Below, in pieces: positions 12,401 through 22,700 of a DNA stretch of 64,000 nucleotides. This DNA is from Gyrodactylus bullatarudis. Its lineage: Eukaryota > Platyhelminthes > Monogenea > Gyrodactylidea > Gyrodactylidae. The stretch covers positions 342,351 through 406,350 of the forward strand of contig SSNU01000094.1 of the NCBI GenBank assembly GCA_012064415.1, in the 5' to 3' direction. A program made the position numbers and the translations under genes. Below the pieces are notes generated by a model. The model worked only from the letters and a program-made list of their open reading frames with translations. It ran no database searches and was not told where the DNA came from. Numbering within the stretch: the first letter of the stretch is position 1; each line of letters begins with the position of its first letter.

Positions 12401-13687
12401 TAGTTCACTATACTTTAATAATTCGTTACGGAATTTAATTGTATGCATTATACAATATATTATATATATTACATTACATTATATTATATTATCAATATAT
12501 TGCATGAATATCTCACTTTTTCAGAAAGAAGATAAAATACTCAATTCTTATTGGCCGAGAGCGATCGACCAATAATAATACGAGTGGTATTCTTCATTTC
12601 AACATTCCTCCCCAAACTCTATGTAATTTAAGATGCTTAGTTCACATCTGGGAGATTTTAAATTTATAACTTATAAATATTCAACATTAAGCTATTCAAC
12701 TCACGATTATAAATATTTTTTCTACGGCATGTAGGACATAACAAATCCACCACCGAGTCCGAGTACTGAGTTGAATTACAAACTCAAAGACTGTCTGAGT
12801 AATAAAAATAGCAAACTCAATCGAAATGGATCAGGAAGAAGGAAAAATGATGAAAACCTGAAAGATTCTTATAGCGGAAATAATCGAGGCAAAATGATTC
12901 TCATTGGTGATGATAATTATCAGCAGAAGCAACACGATGTCTTTAACTCATTATTCAAGCAAGACTTCGATACTGGAAACGAAAGTGAAGTGGATTTGCT
13001 CACAAAAAATCCAAGAAAGTACTCTCTGTAAGTACAATTTTCATTTATCCTACTTTCGTACTAACTTTTCTGAAAAGGCATATTTTAAATTTTAAAATGT
13101 AAATTTTTAAAATTGCTAATAAAAGTATGCCTTACATCATTTTAATCAGATTTCATTGCATATTAACATACTGAAAATAGCCAAAATACCATTTTGACAG
13201 CCCTAGCTATCAATGATGAATTCTTGGGATTAATATTAAAATCTGTACTCCCTTTAATTTAATCATTTGTAATGATTCATTAGTCAACCAATGAGAGTCA
13301 AGTAATCCATAGAAAGGAATAGATATAACAAAGAGTACATTTAATAGAACTCAGTAATATTACAATTTCTTTAACTATTAGATTTTGTTTTGTTCCCTTA
13401 TTTCCTTTACACCTTGTAATGATAAGCGTGAAATTATCCTTTTATTCAATTTTGTTCTCTAAATTTTTATGAGATATTTTTAAAAATCTATATTAAATTT
13501 TAAAAATTTCATTATATTTAGCCTAAATTCAAGCCAGCCAAGTTTTAGACGTGAAGCTGGAGAGGGCACTGAGAACGTCGAGAGTGATACAAATCCCCAA
13601 ACTAGTGTCAATAAGGTTGTCAAGAAAACAGTGTCAAAGGCAAAGAAAGATGAAAACCGTGTCAATCCAGTGAAGAAGGAGGATTGA
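470..13687 (+). CDS. LRP6: LRP5/6 (arrow-type) Wnt co-receptor, C-terminal part of the gene
   Basis: Single-pass membrane co-receptor for Wnt with Frizzled. Exons (end phases agree except at one junction): 470-1019, 1636-1862, 4764-5208, 5620-~5787, ~5859/5879-6070, 6135-7519, 7583-7811, 8428-8731, 8792-8874, 10353-10715, 11537-12234, 12735-13027, 13522-13687 (TGA). The domains seen are a propeller with a Cys-rich EGF module (about 5080-5208), a second propeller (LIYWSD, LFWIDG) with EGF (KKCSHIC...YSCLCP), three LDLa repeats (CDGIPDC-DNSDESGC; CDGVKDCDSDE; DCLDASDE), and a helix IISGLLIAGPLILILFVLLI followed by CRRKR. The tail has NPPPSPST at 12744-12767, matching the conserved LRP5/6 motif that binds Axin when phosphorylated. 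Three LDLa repeats directly before the helix are diagnostic of LRP5/6. The propellers are poorly conserved. The first two propellers are not in the window. The 5787/5879 junction is uncertain. Confidence 0.88.
2036..2976. mobile_element. Long terminal inverted repeat element, about 940 bp
   Basis: The two ends, each about 120-160 bp, are inverted copies. CATATGTTACCGTGAATATT at the left matches the complement of the right end, which finishes TATTTACGGTTACATATAC. Further in, AGTTTCGAAACT-type and TTTCAATTTATTTTGAAATA-type blocks also match in inverse order. The interior has no long open frame, so it looks like a non-autonomous DNA element inside the LRP5/6 intron 1863-4763. Confidence 0.7.
3372..4013 (-). 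mobile_element. Penelope-like retroelement fragment with inverted arms
   Basis: About 97 bp at 3428-3524 is repeated in inverse orientation at 3906-4000, with few mismatches, around a short minus-strand reading frame. The sequence TTCGATTATARTTAG occurs in direct orientation just outside the left arm (3356-3371) and at the right edge (about 3999-4013), consistent with a target-site duplication. Inverted, truncated terminal copies are typical of Penelope-like elements. That assignment is inferred from the architecture and the small coding remnant. Confidence 0.5.
3604..3846 (-). pseudogene. Reverse-transcriptase-like C-terminal remnant
   Basis: A minus-strand frame of about 80 residues. It contains an ENGYHERFVQKYL segment and IPIFIKLNFKGD...SYELRRKFS. 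This pattern resembles the connector downstream of the reverse transcriptase core in Penelope-like and related retroelements (NGYP..FI, then a short beta segment ending in an IRR-like helix). It starts and stops abruptly inside the inverted arms, so it is a fragment. It is not an LRP5/6 exon because it lies on the opposite strand within that gene's intron. The family assignment is from motif memory only. Confidence 0.4.
4280..4580. repeat. Degenerate copy of palindromic repeat family 1
   Basis: Contains GTCATTTTCACTACTTGAAG and flanks related to the other family-1 copies (7935, 19985, 46015, 48720, 52330, 60955). The two ends (GTGGATTTTTCGAC... and ...CCGAAAATCCACTT) are inverted copies. Confidence 0.5.
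7935..8395. repeat. Palindromic repeat family 1, copy in LRP5/6 intron
   Basis: The left arm carries TTCGATTTGGAGCCAAAATA and the right arm carries the inverse, GGGATTTTGGCGCCAGATCG. The centre is GATCATTTTCACTTCATGAA and CCCTCAAAAATGGTGGATC. The whole 460 bp can fold back on itself. It lies in the intron between the second and third LDLa exons. Confidence 0.75.
8983..9098 (+). CDS. Possible alternative terminal exon of LRP5/6 (short tail)
   Basis: The acceptor TTAATAG precedes 8983. Its phase (two bases completing a codon begun by G at 8874) is the same as that of the exon at 10353. It encodes about 38 acidic/Ser-rich residues (DDPRSPDDSAF...) and stops at TGA 9096-9098. AATAAA follows at 9160-9165. 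Use of this exon would end the receptor just after the membrane helix and omit the PPPSP tail. The open frame, acceptor and poly(A) signal are seen; isoform usage is inferred. Confidence 0.5.
9160..9165 (+). promoter_or_regulatory. AATAAA poly(A) signal after the short LRP exon
   Basis: Canonical hexamer 62 bases after the TGA of the candidate alternative terminal exon. Confidence 0.45.
9661..10272. repeat. Near-perfect 610-bp palindrome, repeat family 2
   Basis: Left end CAATTGACATGGAGATGAGA and right end TCTCATCTTCATGTCAATTAG are inverted copies. Matching blocks continue inward for about 250-300 bp per arm: CTCCGGAAAGTCAGG with CCTGACTTTCCGGAG, and AATCTGACCAAAATTAGGCC with the GGCCCAATTTTGGTCAGATT inverse. 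It sits between the alternative tail exons of LRP5/6. Confidence 0.85.
11157..11424. mobile_element. TTAA-flanked MITE (piggyBac-like ends)
   Basis: Begins TTAACCCTTCATGT and ends ACATGAAGGGTTAA, so TTAA target duplications border 10-bp perfect inverted repeats (CCCTTCATGT/ACATGAAGGG). It is 268 bp long with no coding frame. TTAA duplication with a short C-rich inverted repeat is the piggyBac signature. It lies in an LRP5/6 intron. Confidence 0.75.
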
Positions 13688-13703
13688 ACTTATTTTTTAT
13701 TTC

Positions 13704-13709
13704 AATAAA
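13704..13709 (+). promoter_or_regulatory. AATAAA poly(A) signal of LRP5/6
   Basis: Canonical hexamer 17 bases after the TGA that ends the last exon. Confidence 0.7.
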
Positions 13710-14024
13710 GTATTTTTACTAAAAATCGCGAATCAGCCAATTTAATAATGATTAATTGATGAATGAATAATTTATAGTAAGAACCGAAGCACACTGACTA
13801 CTCGTTTTTGAGAAACTGCGATATAATTTTATGTGTGTAGTGATTAAAATTTGGGTTAGGCAGTATGGCTACAACTACACTCTCGATGAACCTGCGGGAA
13901 AAATTGGGAAAAAACGTTATCAATAACGGAATTTTCCATATTTTTAAACTTTAAGTTGAAAATGTTTGTTGATTTCAAGGTGTTGGAGGGCTCAAACGTT
14001 ATTGATGAGGAGCTAACGGTATAC
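13710..14024. other. Intergenic, nothing recognised
   Basis: Lies between the LRP5/6 poly(A) signal and the first recognisable Gypsy coding. The last part is less AT-rich and may be degraded 5' retrotransposon sequence, but no domain can be read. Confidence 0.4.
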
Positions 14025-16260
14025 GACTGTGTGCGGATTACTCAACATGTCTAAACGACCAACTCGATCACAGCTACAATCTGCCAACCCCTGAGTCCAT
14101 CTTTTTCAAAATAAGTCAGCCAACATACTTACTACCCTAGATCTATCAGCAGCATTCTTACAAGTTGAATTAGATCAGGAGTCTCAAGAATTAATGGTCA
14201 TTAACACTCCTGACCTATGGAGTGAAGCCTGCGCCTAAAATCTTCCAAAAAATCATTGATACCATCTTAAATCGCCCTGAGGGAGTACAAGCCTATATCA
14301 ACGATATAATCAATGATTATTAATCATATGGGGAGACAATCCTGATACGTTATGGGAAAAGAACCCATCAGGTCATCAAAAGACTCACCGAGGCAGGCTT
14401 CCGTCTAAATCTACAGAAGTGTCCAACCCAAAGTAAAATTCTTGGGTTGTATCCTTACCAAAGACGGCCGCCAACCAGATTTCAAGAAGGTGGATGAGTT
14501 ACGCAGACTCTCACCGCCCAAAAACAATTTAGAACTCCAGTATTTTCTGGGACTAGTGAATTTCTTCTGCCAATTCCTTGAAAATCTTCACTTCAAGAAA
14601 CAACACTTCCACCCATTGCTTAGAAATCATATGAAGCTCGAATGGATCCAAGATTGCCAGCAAAGCTTCGATCAGATCAAACAGGAGATGACCCGTTGCG
14701 CAAACCTGACATTTTTCGATCTAGAAAAGACAACCTTAGTTGCTACGGACGCGTCAAACACGGGTATCGGAGCAGTACTGATGCAAAAAACAGGAGATCA
14801 CTTCCTACCAGTAGCCTTAGCCCCACCCAGCAAAACTACCCTCAAATAGAAAATGAAGGGTTGGCCCTAGTTTATGCAGTCATCAAATTCCGCAAGTACC
14901 TTCTGGACAGGAAATTCTTACTCTAAACGTATTTAATCCGGTTGAGGTGTTCTTTAACATTGGTTTTGAGCTGAGCTACCGATGTCATAAGTATATTTAA
15001 TGAAATAAGAAGATGCCAGATTATTTCACAAATAAAGATCTCTATTTCGGGCATACTCATTTATTTATTTATATGGCATGTATCACACTGATGAGTATGC
15101 CCGAAATAGAGATCTTTATTTGTGAAATAATCTGGCATCTTCTTATTTCATTAAGTATTTAATCCAAAAGAGGGAATTAAATCCACCAGTGCCAAACGAC
15201 TACAAAGGTGGGCTTTGATCCTGAACGAATTCCATTATGAAATTGCCTATGTGAAGACTAAAGACTTCGGACACACCGACTCATTATTTAGACGTACGTC
15301 ATCGAATGCCGAGGAAGTAGTCATCGCTGCCATCACTTACAAAGAATCCTCCACACTTGATAACAGGTCGCAGAAGAATCGGGAAAAGACCCCATAATTG
15401 CTGGAATAATGCATAACTTAAGTTTCCGATGGCCTAGTAAGATTTCCGATCACCTACGTCCCTACCATTCAAGGAAAGATCTTCTATCTACACTCAACGG
15501 TTACTTAGTAATGAACGATAGAGTCATCATACCAGAGGCATTATGTTGTAAAGTATTGAATGAACTTCACAGAGGTCACCCAGGAGTGAATCGAATGAAG
15601 GCACTGGCCAGACAGAACCTCTACTGACCATATATAGATAAATATATTACTGCCCATGTACATCAGTGTGAATCAATACCAATTAAATGCCAAACTAGCC
15701 CCCAGATTAGAACTAACCTCGTGGCCTACAACCAACGCCCAATTTGAAAGAGTTCACATGGACTTTGCCGGCCCCATTGATGGAATCTTTTATCTATTAA
15801 TTTTAGATGCTCATTCCCGTTGGCCTGAAGTAGAAATTATGAGGGACCCTACTTTAACTAATGTTATCAAGTCTATACGTTCTTGACATACTACCGCACT
15901 ACGTCAGCTGAGATACTTAACGGTAAATCTCCATCAGAAGTTGTGTTTAACCGCCGAGTTAACACACGACCTAGCCTATTAAATCCTATTCGCCAGCACA
16001 TTAAAAACTCACAGTGGAAACTAACGCCTTCACTCAAGGCGAGAATGTATTGGTACATGATCAGTACGGTACTCAGAACGAGAAGTGTACCAAGGCCCAG
16101 GTAAAGAACTTCCAAGGAAACGTAATAGAAGTGCAACTCCCGGACGGCCATCTATCCACTCGTCATGCCAACCATCTTAGACGAAGAACAGAAAAAATCA
16201 GCAACCTCGCCCCATACCCACTGTTGCTCCACCTAAGCCGCGGGTTCGATCCAATCTATA
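14025..16260 (+). mobile_element. Decayed Ty3/Gypsy retrotransposon pol fragment
   Basis: The order of the remains is: reverse transcriptase (TLDLSAAFLQ equivalent near 14130; GVKPAPKIFQ near 14225), RNase H (DASNTGIGAVLMQK near 14750), the integrase zinc-binding region (ELHRGHPGVNRMKALAR near 15570), the integrase core (ERVHMDFAGPIDG near 15750) and the C-terminal strand region up to about 16240. The frame changes several times and there are in-frame stops. The catalytic YxDD box of reverse transcriptase reads AYINDI, so the first Asp is lost. A hairpin insertion interrupts RNase H, and part of the integrase core is deleted near 15886. No LTRs were identified. The copy is non-functional, and its codon use is less AT-rich than the surroundings. 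Confidence 0.9.
14997..15154. repeat. Perfect 64-bp inverted repeat inserted in Gypsy RNase H
   Basis: 14997-15060 and 15091-15154 are exact reverse complements around a 30-base loop. The whole insertion, 14940-15154, is bracketed by an 11-bp direct repeat GTATTTAATCC at 14929-14939 and 15155-15165. Its removal rejoins the retrotransposon frame into VFNPKREIK. The arms begin and end with TTAA. Confidence 0.85.
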
Positions 16261-16554
16261 ATCTATTCATTATAAAACCACATTTAGTTTGTACTATTCT
16301 TAAATTTATTTTGTTTAATTAAGTACATGAGAACTATTCAATTGCAACCTAACCATGCCTCCTAAAACAGCTTCTGAGTCAAGCCCCAACAAGAGCACAA
16401 CAGTTATTTTTCAGCATCCCCAATAGAAGAAGAAACCAATTATGACTATTAACTTTTAGAAAGGACCCTCAATTTGAAACGGTCTCGGATCATCCTAAAT
16501 ACATATTTTTGTAGCTTAATAAATTTCCTTTCCAATGAGGAGTTAGAAAGTTAT

Positions 16555-16624
16555 TTTAATATCTTTCAGTTCAAATTATCAGTGGAGAAAGTTTTGTGTT
16601 CCACAATGACACATGAAGGGTTGA
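16555..16624. mobile_element. Fragment of the TTAA MITE family, inverted
   Basis: The complement of this stretch matches the left end of the 11157 element: CCCTTCATGTGTCATTGTGG, then ...TGATAATTTGAACTGAAAGA. The terminal TTAA has become TTGA. Confidence 0.6.
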
Positions 16625-16722
16625 ATAACTATAAAAATTAATAATTAAATTGAAGATTAAAATTTCATGAAAATTCAATTATGAACTATGGGTTAAAATG
16701 TGTGTACAAAATAATCTGTAGC

Positions 16723-19700
16723 TTATAGAGGAGTATTTGGCTGTCCAAAACTACCAGGTATGGAGGGATTTGATAGAGGATAAGGTTGAGATTGTTGAGA
16801 CTGAGGATTCAGTGAGCCGACAGAAGCTGGCCCTTGATTTGACGGAATCGATTGGCTATACGGGGATGGTTGGGAATGTTGCATGTTCTGCGATGATGCG
16901 GCCATTTGATGTTGAGGCGTACAGCTGTTATTGTTAATATTAGGGGTCAATTGTTGGTTCTGAATTTGCATATTACCGCATGGCTGGGCACCCTGTTGAA
17001 CCTGTTGATGATATTGGGCCTGAGGCTGTGGAAAAGGGGGAACAGAGCCTGGATTCGGTGTACTTGCAGAATTAACAGACGACTGACTAGGGATACTCTG
17101 GTGAGAATCAGGGTTTTGTTGGTTTGTCAGACGCATGCCAATCAGGACTATGAAATGTAACAGAGCGCACTTGTTCTGCATGTTTGCCTGGAAAAGAAGA
17201 CAATGTAATTATTCCAAAAAGAAATCTAATAGGATTTATAATTCTCACTTGTTTAGTTGCCATCAAATCAACTTCATTCGTTTTAAGGTTTTGAGCAAGG
17301 AGGATGTGTTTGGGTTGAACCTGCGGGTTATTAACATCAACATGAAGATTTGGCAGGACAATGGATACCTGATTTTTCTCCCAGTCATAGACAACACAGA
17401 CTGATTGTCCCAAAACGTTGGAGGGAGCGCTATTTGGATTATTATTAAATATGATCAGGTGAAGGAACAGAAGAGGCTGGCGGACAAATATCCCTAATAA
17501 GTTTGGTTGGAAATCTTGTGGTATTGAGCAATAGGTCGGAACACTGGGATAAGCAGTACTGGATGTTGTAATACCTGTAAGGCCCACACGTATCTTGAGA
17601 CCGCAAGAGGCCTGATTTGTATCCATGGTTTGGATTGCTGAGGGAGTGGATTATTTTATTGAAGGGTTTATTGGCAAGTATCAATTTCAGTTACTTACCT
17701 TGATTAGGGTCTGTAAATTTTGTAGTAAAAATTTCATTCAGAGGAGTGTTGAGGTCGTAGAATTTTGGGGGATTAAGATCCCAGGCCAAGATTCTGACTA
17801 CCTGTTGGAGGACTTTGGTTGGAAGCAATAAAAGTTGATGAAAAGATCGAATAGCGGTCAACATGTTATCATATCTGACAACCTAAAATAAAGATCAGAT
17901 TTTGACAATAAAAAGCTTCTTTAAAATAAAACTTACTCTTAGGGCGAAGAATTCTTCAATTATCTCCAGGCCATCATTCTGTGACCATAGAATAACCTGA
18001 TTTGGGGCTGGAGATACCAGAGTTTGTAGTTTAAGTCTTAAGCTACCAAGGATAATCTTATTTATGGGTAGATCATTATCCATCAAGGCTTCGTGTAAGG
18101 GGGTCATTTGAATTTTCAACTGGAGGCCAGCATTAAACCATCGAGAAATGAGCTCACCCCTGGCTGATATATTCTGGGGAGCATAGCACAAATTGCTGCT
18201 TAATGAAACGGGCTGATTTTGAATTTGGGCTTCCTGGGTTTCGAGCTGTCCCTTGAGACATTTTATTGAGGTATATGTTGCATGGAACTGGAGACTCATG
18301 GATAAATAGTACTCAATTATGCTGGGTTGCACTTTTTTTGTATTAAACCGACTCTTTTTATCCTAAAAGAAAGGAGAGGGTTGGGAAATAATCAAAGTCA
18401 AAGTAAACCTGCTCTCATACTTGATTAATCAATGGTCGATTGAGTAACTTTTTGAAGATTTCCATCTTGACCAAATAGCTTTCATCGTCCTTCTTGATAG
18501 CTTCAGGGTCCTCTTGGTAGAATTCTTCGAGAGTGGTCATAAAGTATTTGAATGCTGGTAGAGGCATGGCATTACCAATAGTGGCATTGTTCTTGCCTAT
18601 CATTTGAGCCATGATCTTGGTTGAGTTTAGGGAGAGAAGAGGAAAGCCGTCTGATATCCTTACCAATGATTCGGGTCCATTAATGACCAACTGGAATTCT
18701 AGTGAGAGACACTGACAATAGACAAGAAGGACATCAAAGCAAGACTGTGTTACAATGATGATATCCCGTACAGGTCTCGGATTACAGACATCTGACAGGT
18801 TCTTTAATAATTGAAAAGAAAGGTTGTTTCCATATAAAAAAAACAATGAGAATTTCTCTAATCTCTAACTTACAAAGTATGTGAGTAAATTAAGATTCTG
18901 ACTGCTGATATCTCCGAGAGGTTCATAGAAAGGAAACGATTGCATGAGAACGTTACTAAAGATTTGTATGTTCTTGACACTGTTGAGAATCTCTTCAAAG
19001 AATGGTTTAAAATGTTGATAGGGATTAGAAATGCGATCCTTCCTCTTGTTATCCAACATGGCGGAGAAATTTTGACTGAACGACAAGGCGAAATTACGAT
19101 GGATTGTATGAGTTATCTCAACCTAGACAGTATAGTAGTTTAAAGGAATGTAATTTCACAGAAAGAGCACGTGAAACTTACAGAGTACTCTTTGTTGATT
19201 CCATAAACAAGAACAAGGGATTTTAGATTGTAATTCACTAGCTGAACATTTTGGTGGAGACCTATAATTTAAAAAATACAAAAATAATGTTCATCTTTTG
19301 GCCATAAGAGTTACATTTTAATGATAAAAAAAAACTAAGGGAAAGATGGATCATCACATTTTCCTGATGAGAGTACTGCTCTTGTTCAAAAGGAAACTAG
19401 CAAAATTGAATTATTAAGATGAACTCAGCATTTGGTAATGTAGAAATTTTGAGTATTCTATTTAGGCTAAACCAATTAGTAAATAAGATTGGAAATAAGG
19501 CTTACTCTTATTTTGGAATAAGATTGGTTCGCATAAGGTGAACAATGCCACCAGGTTATACCATTCCACGTGAATGCAGTTCTTTATGAGATCCGGAAAA
19601 TCATCCAGTTTATTTAGGGACCAGCGATAGGTTATTTGGTTGTCGTGCTTCTTCATGGGAAATTTTGAGTCTTTGCCAAGACCAGGCAGATTATCCTTTG

Positions 19701-22700
19701 AGTATTTTGAAAATTTCTCAAAAATAAATTTTAACTGAATTGTGAAGGATTTATTTTGACTGGTATGGTTGAAGGAGGTGAAGAGGTGAATGGAGGAGAT
19801 GTATCGTAATAATTTACTACTCCGATTCTTCAACCAATAGGGTACGTACTTTGGAGAGAATCTAGGGGATGAAAAATTTATTGGTGAATTATAATTATTA
19901 GTTATACTATAAATGATTCTATAAATATAGATATAGAGTTGGTTAAAATGAAGCTAGGAATCTTTCATTATACAAAAACCTCAATATTTCCGCAAAAAAT
20001 TAAATATTTTTTGGAATCCTACTCATGCTTCCCACTTTTACGATTTGAAAAAAAAATTCTAGAAAAACAAATTTCGATTTGGTGCCAAAATCCCATTTTT
20101 AGAACTTTGACCTGAAGATTTTTATTGATTCCGAAGTGAGAGTTGATTTTCAGGATCACAATAAGATAAGAATATCAAATATTGCCGACAAATTTTCGAA
20201 AGATCCACCATTTTTGAGGGATTTCGATTTTTCGAAATTTCATTAATTTTCAAGTACTGAAATTGATCAGAAAATCGAAATTCAGCATATTTGATTTCTA
20301 TCTCTTATTGGGATCCTGAAGATCAATTTTTGATCACTCTCTCACTTTGAAATCAATAAAAAAATTTAGTTCAAAGTTTAGAAAAAATTGAAATTTGAAA
20401 AATGATCATATTTTTCTTAAAAAGAATTTTTTTCTTCAGATCGTAGTGGGCACCAGGAGTAAAAATTCGAATTTTTGATGAAAAAACTTTTAGAAAGGAC
20501 CCTGCAAGGGTTAACATTAGGCTAGGGTGAAATTTTTTTTTCTCCGAACAACTCACGAGAGTACTAACTTTTTTTAGTACTCAGATCAATTTTTGCATAT
20601 TTTTAAAGCGTGAAAGCCATCAAACTTAAGGAATCCATTAAATGGCCGAGATATTCCTGATTTTAGTGATTGCGTAGTAAAAATTCATTGAAAATTGAGC
20701 GGCGATTTGAAAAATTATGGATTTTTAAAACTGAATGACATAATTATGGTTAAGCATTTTCCACAAATGCTCCAATACAAAATAATGCCAAGAATTGATA
20801 GTTCTATCAAAAAATTTGGTACTAATTATATGAGGTAAAAATTCCCCCCTATCCTAGTTAACACGAATACAGGGTAAGTGTTTGTGAAAGCTAGGTGTAT
20901 TGCATTTGACTTACTGGTTAATCTGGATGACATTTGGGAGTCCGAATTGGTCTTTTTCGATTAATTTAAACTTCATAGCTGATTTGTTCAACTAAAAGAT
21001 AAAAATGTAGTTCAGAATCAATATTTTGTTCAGAATTGGATTAATTTTTTCTTAAAGTTGCCGTAATAGTCTCAAAGATCATAGTGAAAAAACTCTCAAA
21101 TTTCATAGTATTACTTTCAAGCAGTCATCAAAGGATTTCAAAGCTCATCACTTATCACTAATACTATATTGAAATTGATTAACCCTAGAAGGAAATCTCG
21201 GGTTATTTTTCACCCCATTTGTATTGAAACCCCCATAAGAAAAATAAATATTTCGGACGAGGGTTAAAAGAAGAATATTTCAGTTTCTATCAAAAGAAAA
21301 ATGGCCAAAATAAAATCCTGTTAATTTTAATACAAGATCATTGTTTCTATTATAACCATTAGCTAAAATAGGCTCTGGACTATGTATGTTTTATAAACAT
21401 CACTCGAATTCTCGTCAAGAGCCCATTCAGATACTGATCCAGGCTAGAAATGGATATTGTCAAAATATGAAGAAAGTAGGGGGGGGTAGCAATCTACAAT
21501 CTTGACTTACCTCTTCTTGGAAATGTGATACCCAAATGCTTTCGGTGATTTTATCCAGGAGCAAATTGAAGCTAGGAATCATAATTTGTCTTATAGTACG
21601 TTGGTGTATAATATCAGGATACTCTGTTAGCTCACACAGCTCGGAATTTTCTTGATTTAACAGGGACCCGATTTTGTTTACCTGATTGAATTCAAGACTT
21701 TTTATGGACTGCGAATCCAATGTGAAATCTTTTGATGAGTCAATTTTTATAAAATGACTGACACGCAGGAAAACAGAGTTCTTGTTTTGATTTCCCGATG
21801 GAAAGTTGTTTTGCATTCGATCTTGGGAGAAAAATAAAGAATATTATCACAACAGTAAAACTTTTATCTATCTAATCTCATGCATATATAATTATAATTT
21901 AGCTTAACCCTTCAAGCCCCAGAATGTTATACACGGTATCTCAATTGTAATCTCAGCATTGTCCCTTGAAAAAAAAATTATACTTGTAAGTAAGTAGGCA
22001 ATAATTTTTAGTCGAATTTGATAATAAACCTTTCTATTATCTGGAAACCATTTTTTTCAACACTTATCCATACATTTTGTCCATCTACTTTAAAGCGACC
22101 ATACAAGTAATTTCAAAAGCTATATGCGTAATTGTTAGTCGTATCATCGGTTTTTTCTACAGAATATTTTTAGATTTAATAAATAAATAAATGAAAGGGG
22201 AAAAGAAGCTGTACCAATACCAATAATGAAATAATAAAACTCACTAATAGACGGTATTGAACTGGCGACAAGAAAGTTTTTTCCGTCATTACTTAGCTTA
22301 CAGTCGATGGCACTAATAATTGGAAGACAGATGACCAAGTATTGACTGAATAGTATCCGTTTATGATCCTTATCTGTGTTGATTACAATGAGAATGTAAT
22401 AATCATTCGATGGGAATAGTTTGATGAATAGGCCAAATTTTTCATCGTTTTGAATAGCTTCGATTACTTGGAGGAATTCAGACTTGTTGGAGATTATCTC
22501 GGGAAATATAATTGGCAAGTGTCTGTTGACAGGAAGGATTTGGCCGCGTCCCATAATTGTAGAATGATAAAGTCTCTGCAACGCAATCAGCTGGCTGAGT
22601 TTTGCGATAGCACCAATTATCGTTTGACGGAATTTTGCATCGTCAACGCTCATCATGCGCAAGTTTCTTTGGAGCAGAGAGGAAACATTTGAGGATTCTC

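Noticed and set aside
13852..14025. Coding 5' part of the Gypsy element
   Set aside because: Composition is mildly different but no motif of gag, protease or reverse transcriptase can be read.
18856..18873. An 18-nt intron in MED14 (GTAAGTTAGAGATTAGAG)
   Set aside because: It would close the frame, but a 72-nt intron to 18802 with a good pyrimidine tract (CTTTCTTTTCAATTATTAAAG) also closes it and is more plausible; the 72-nt version was used.
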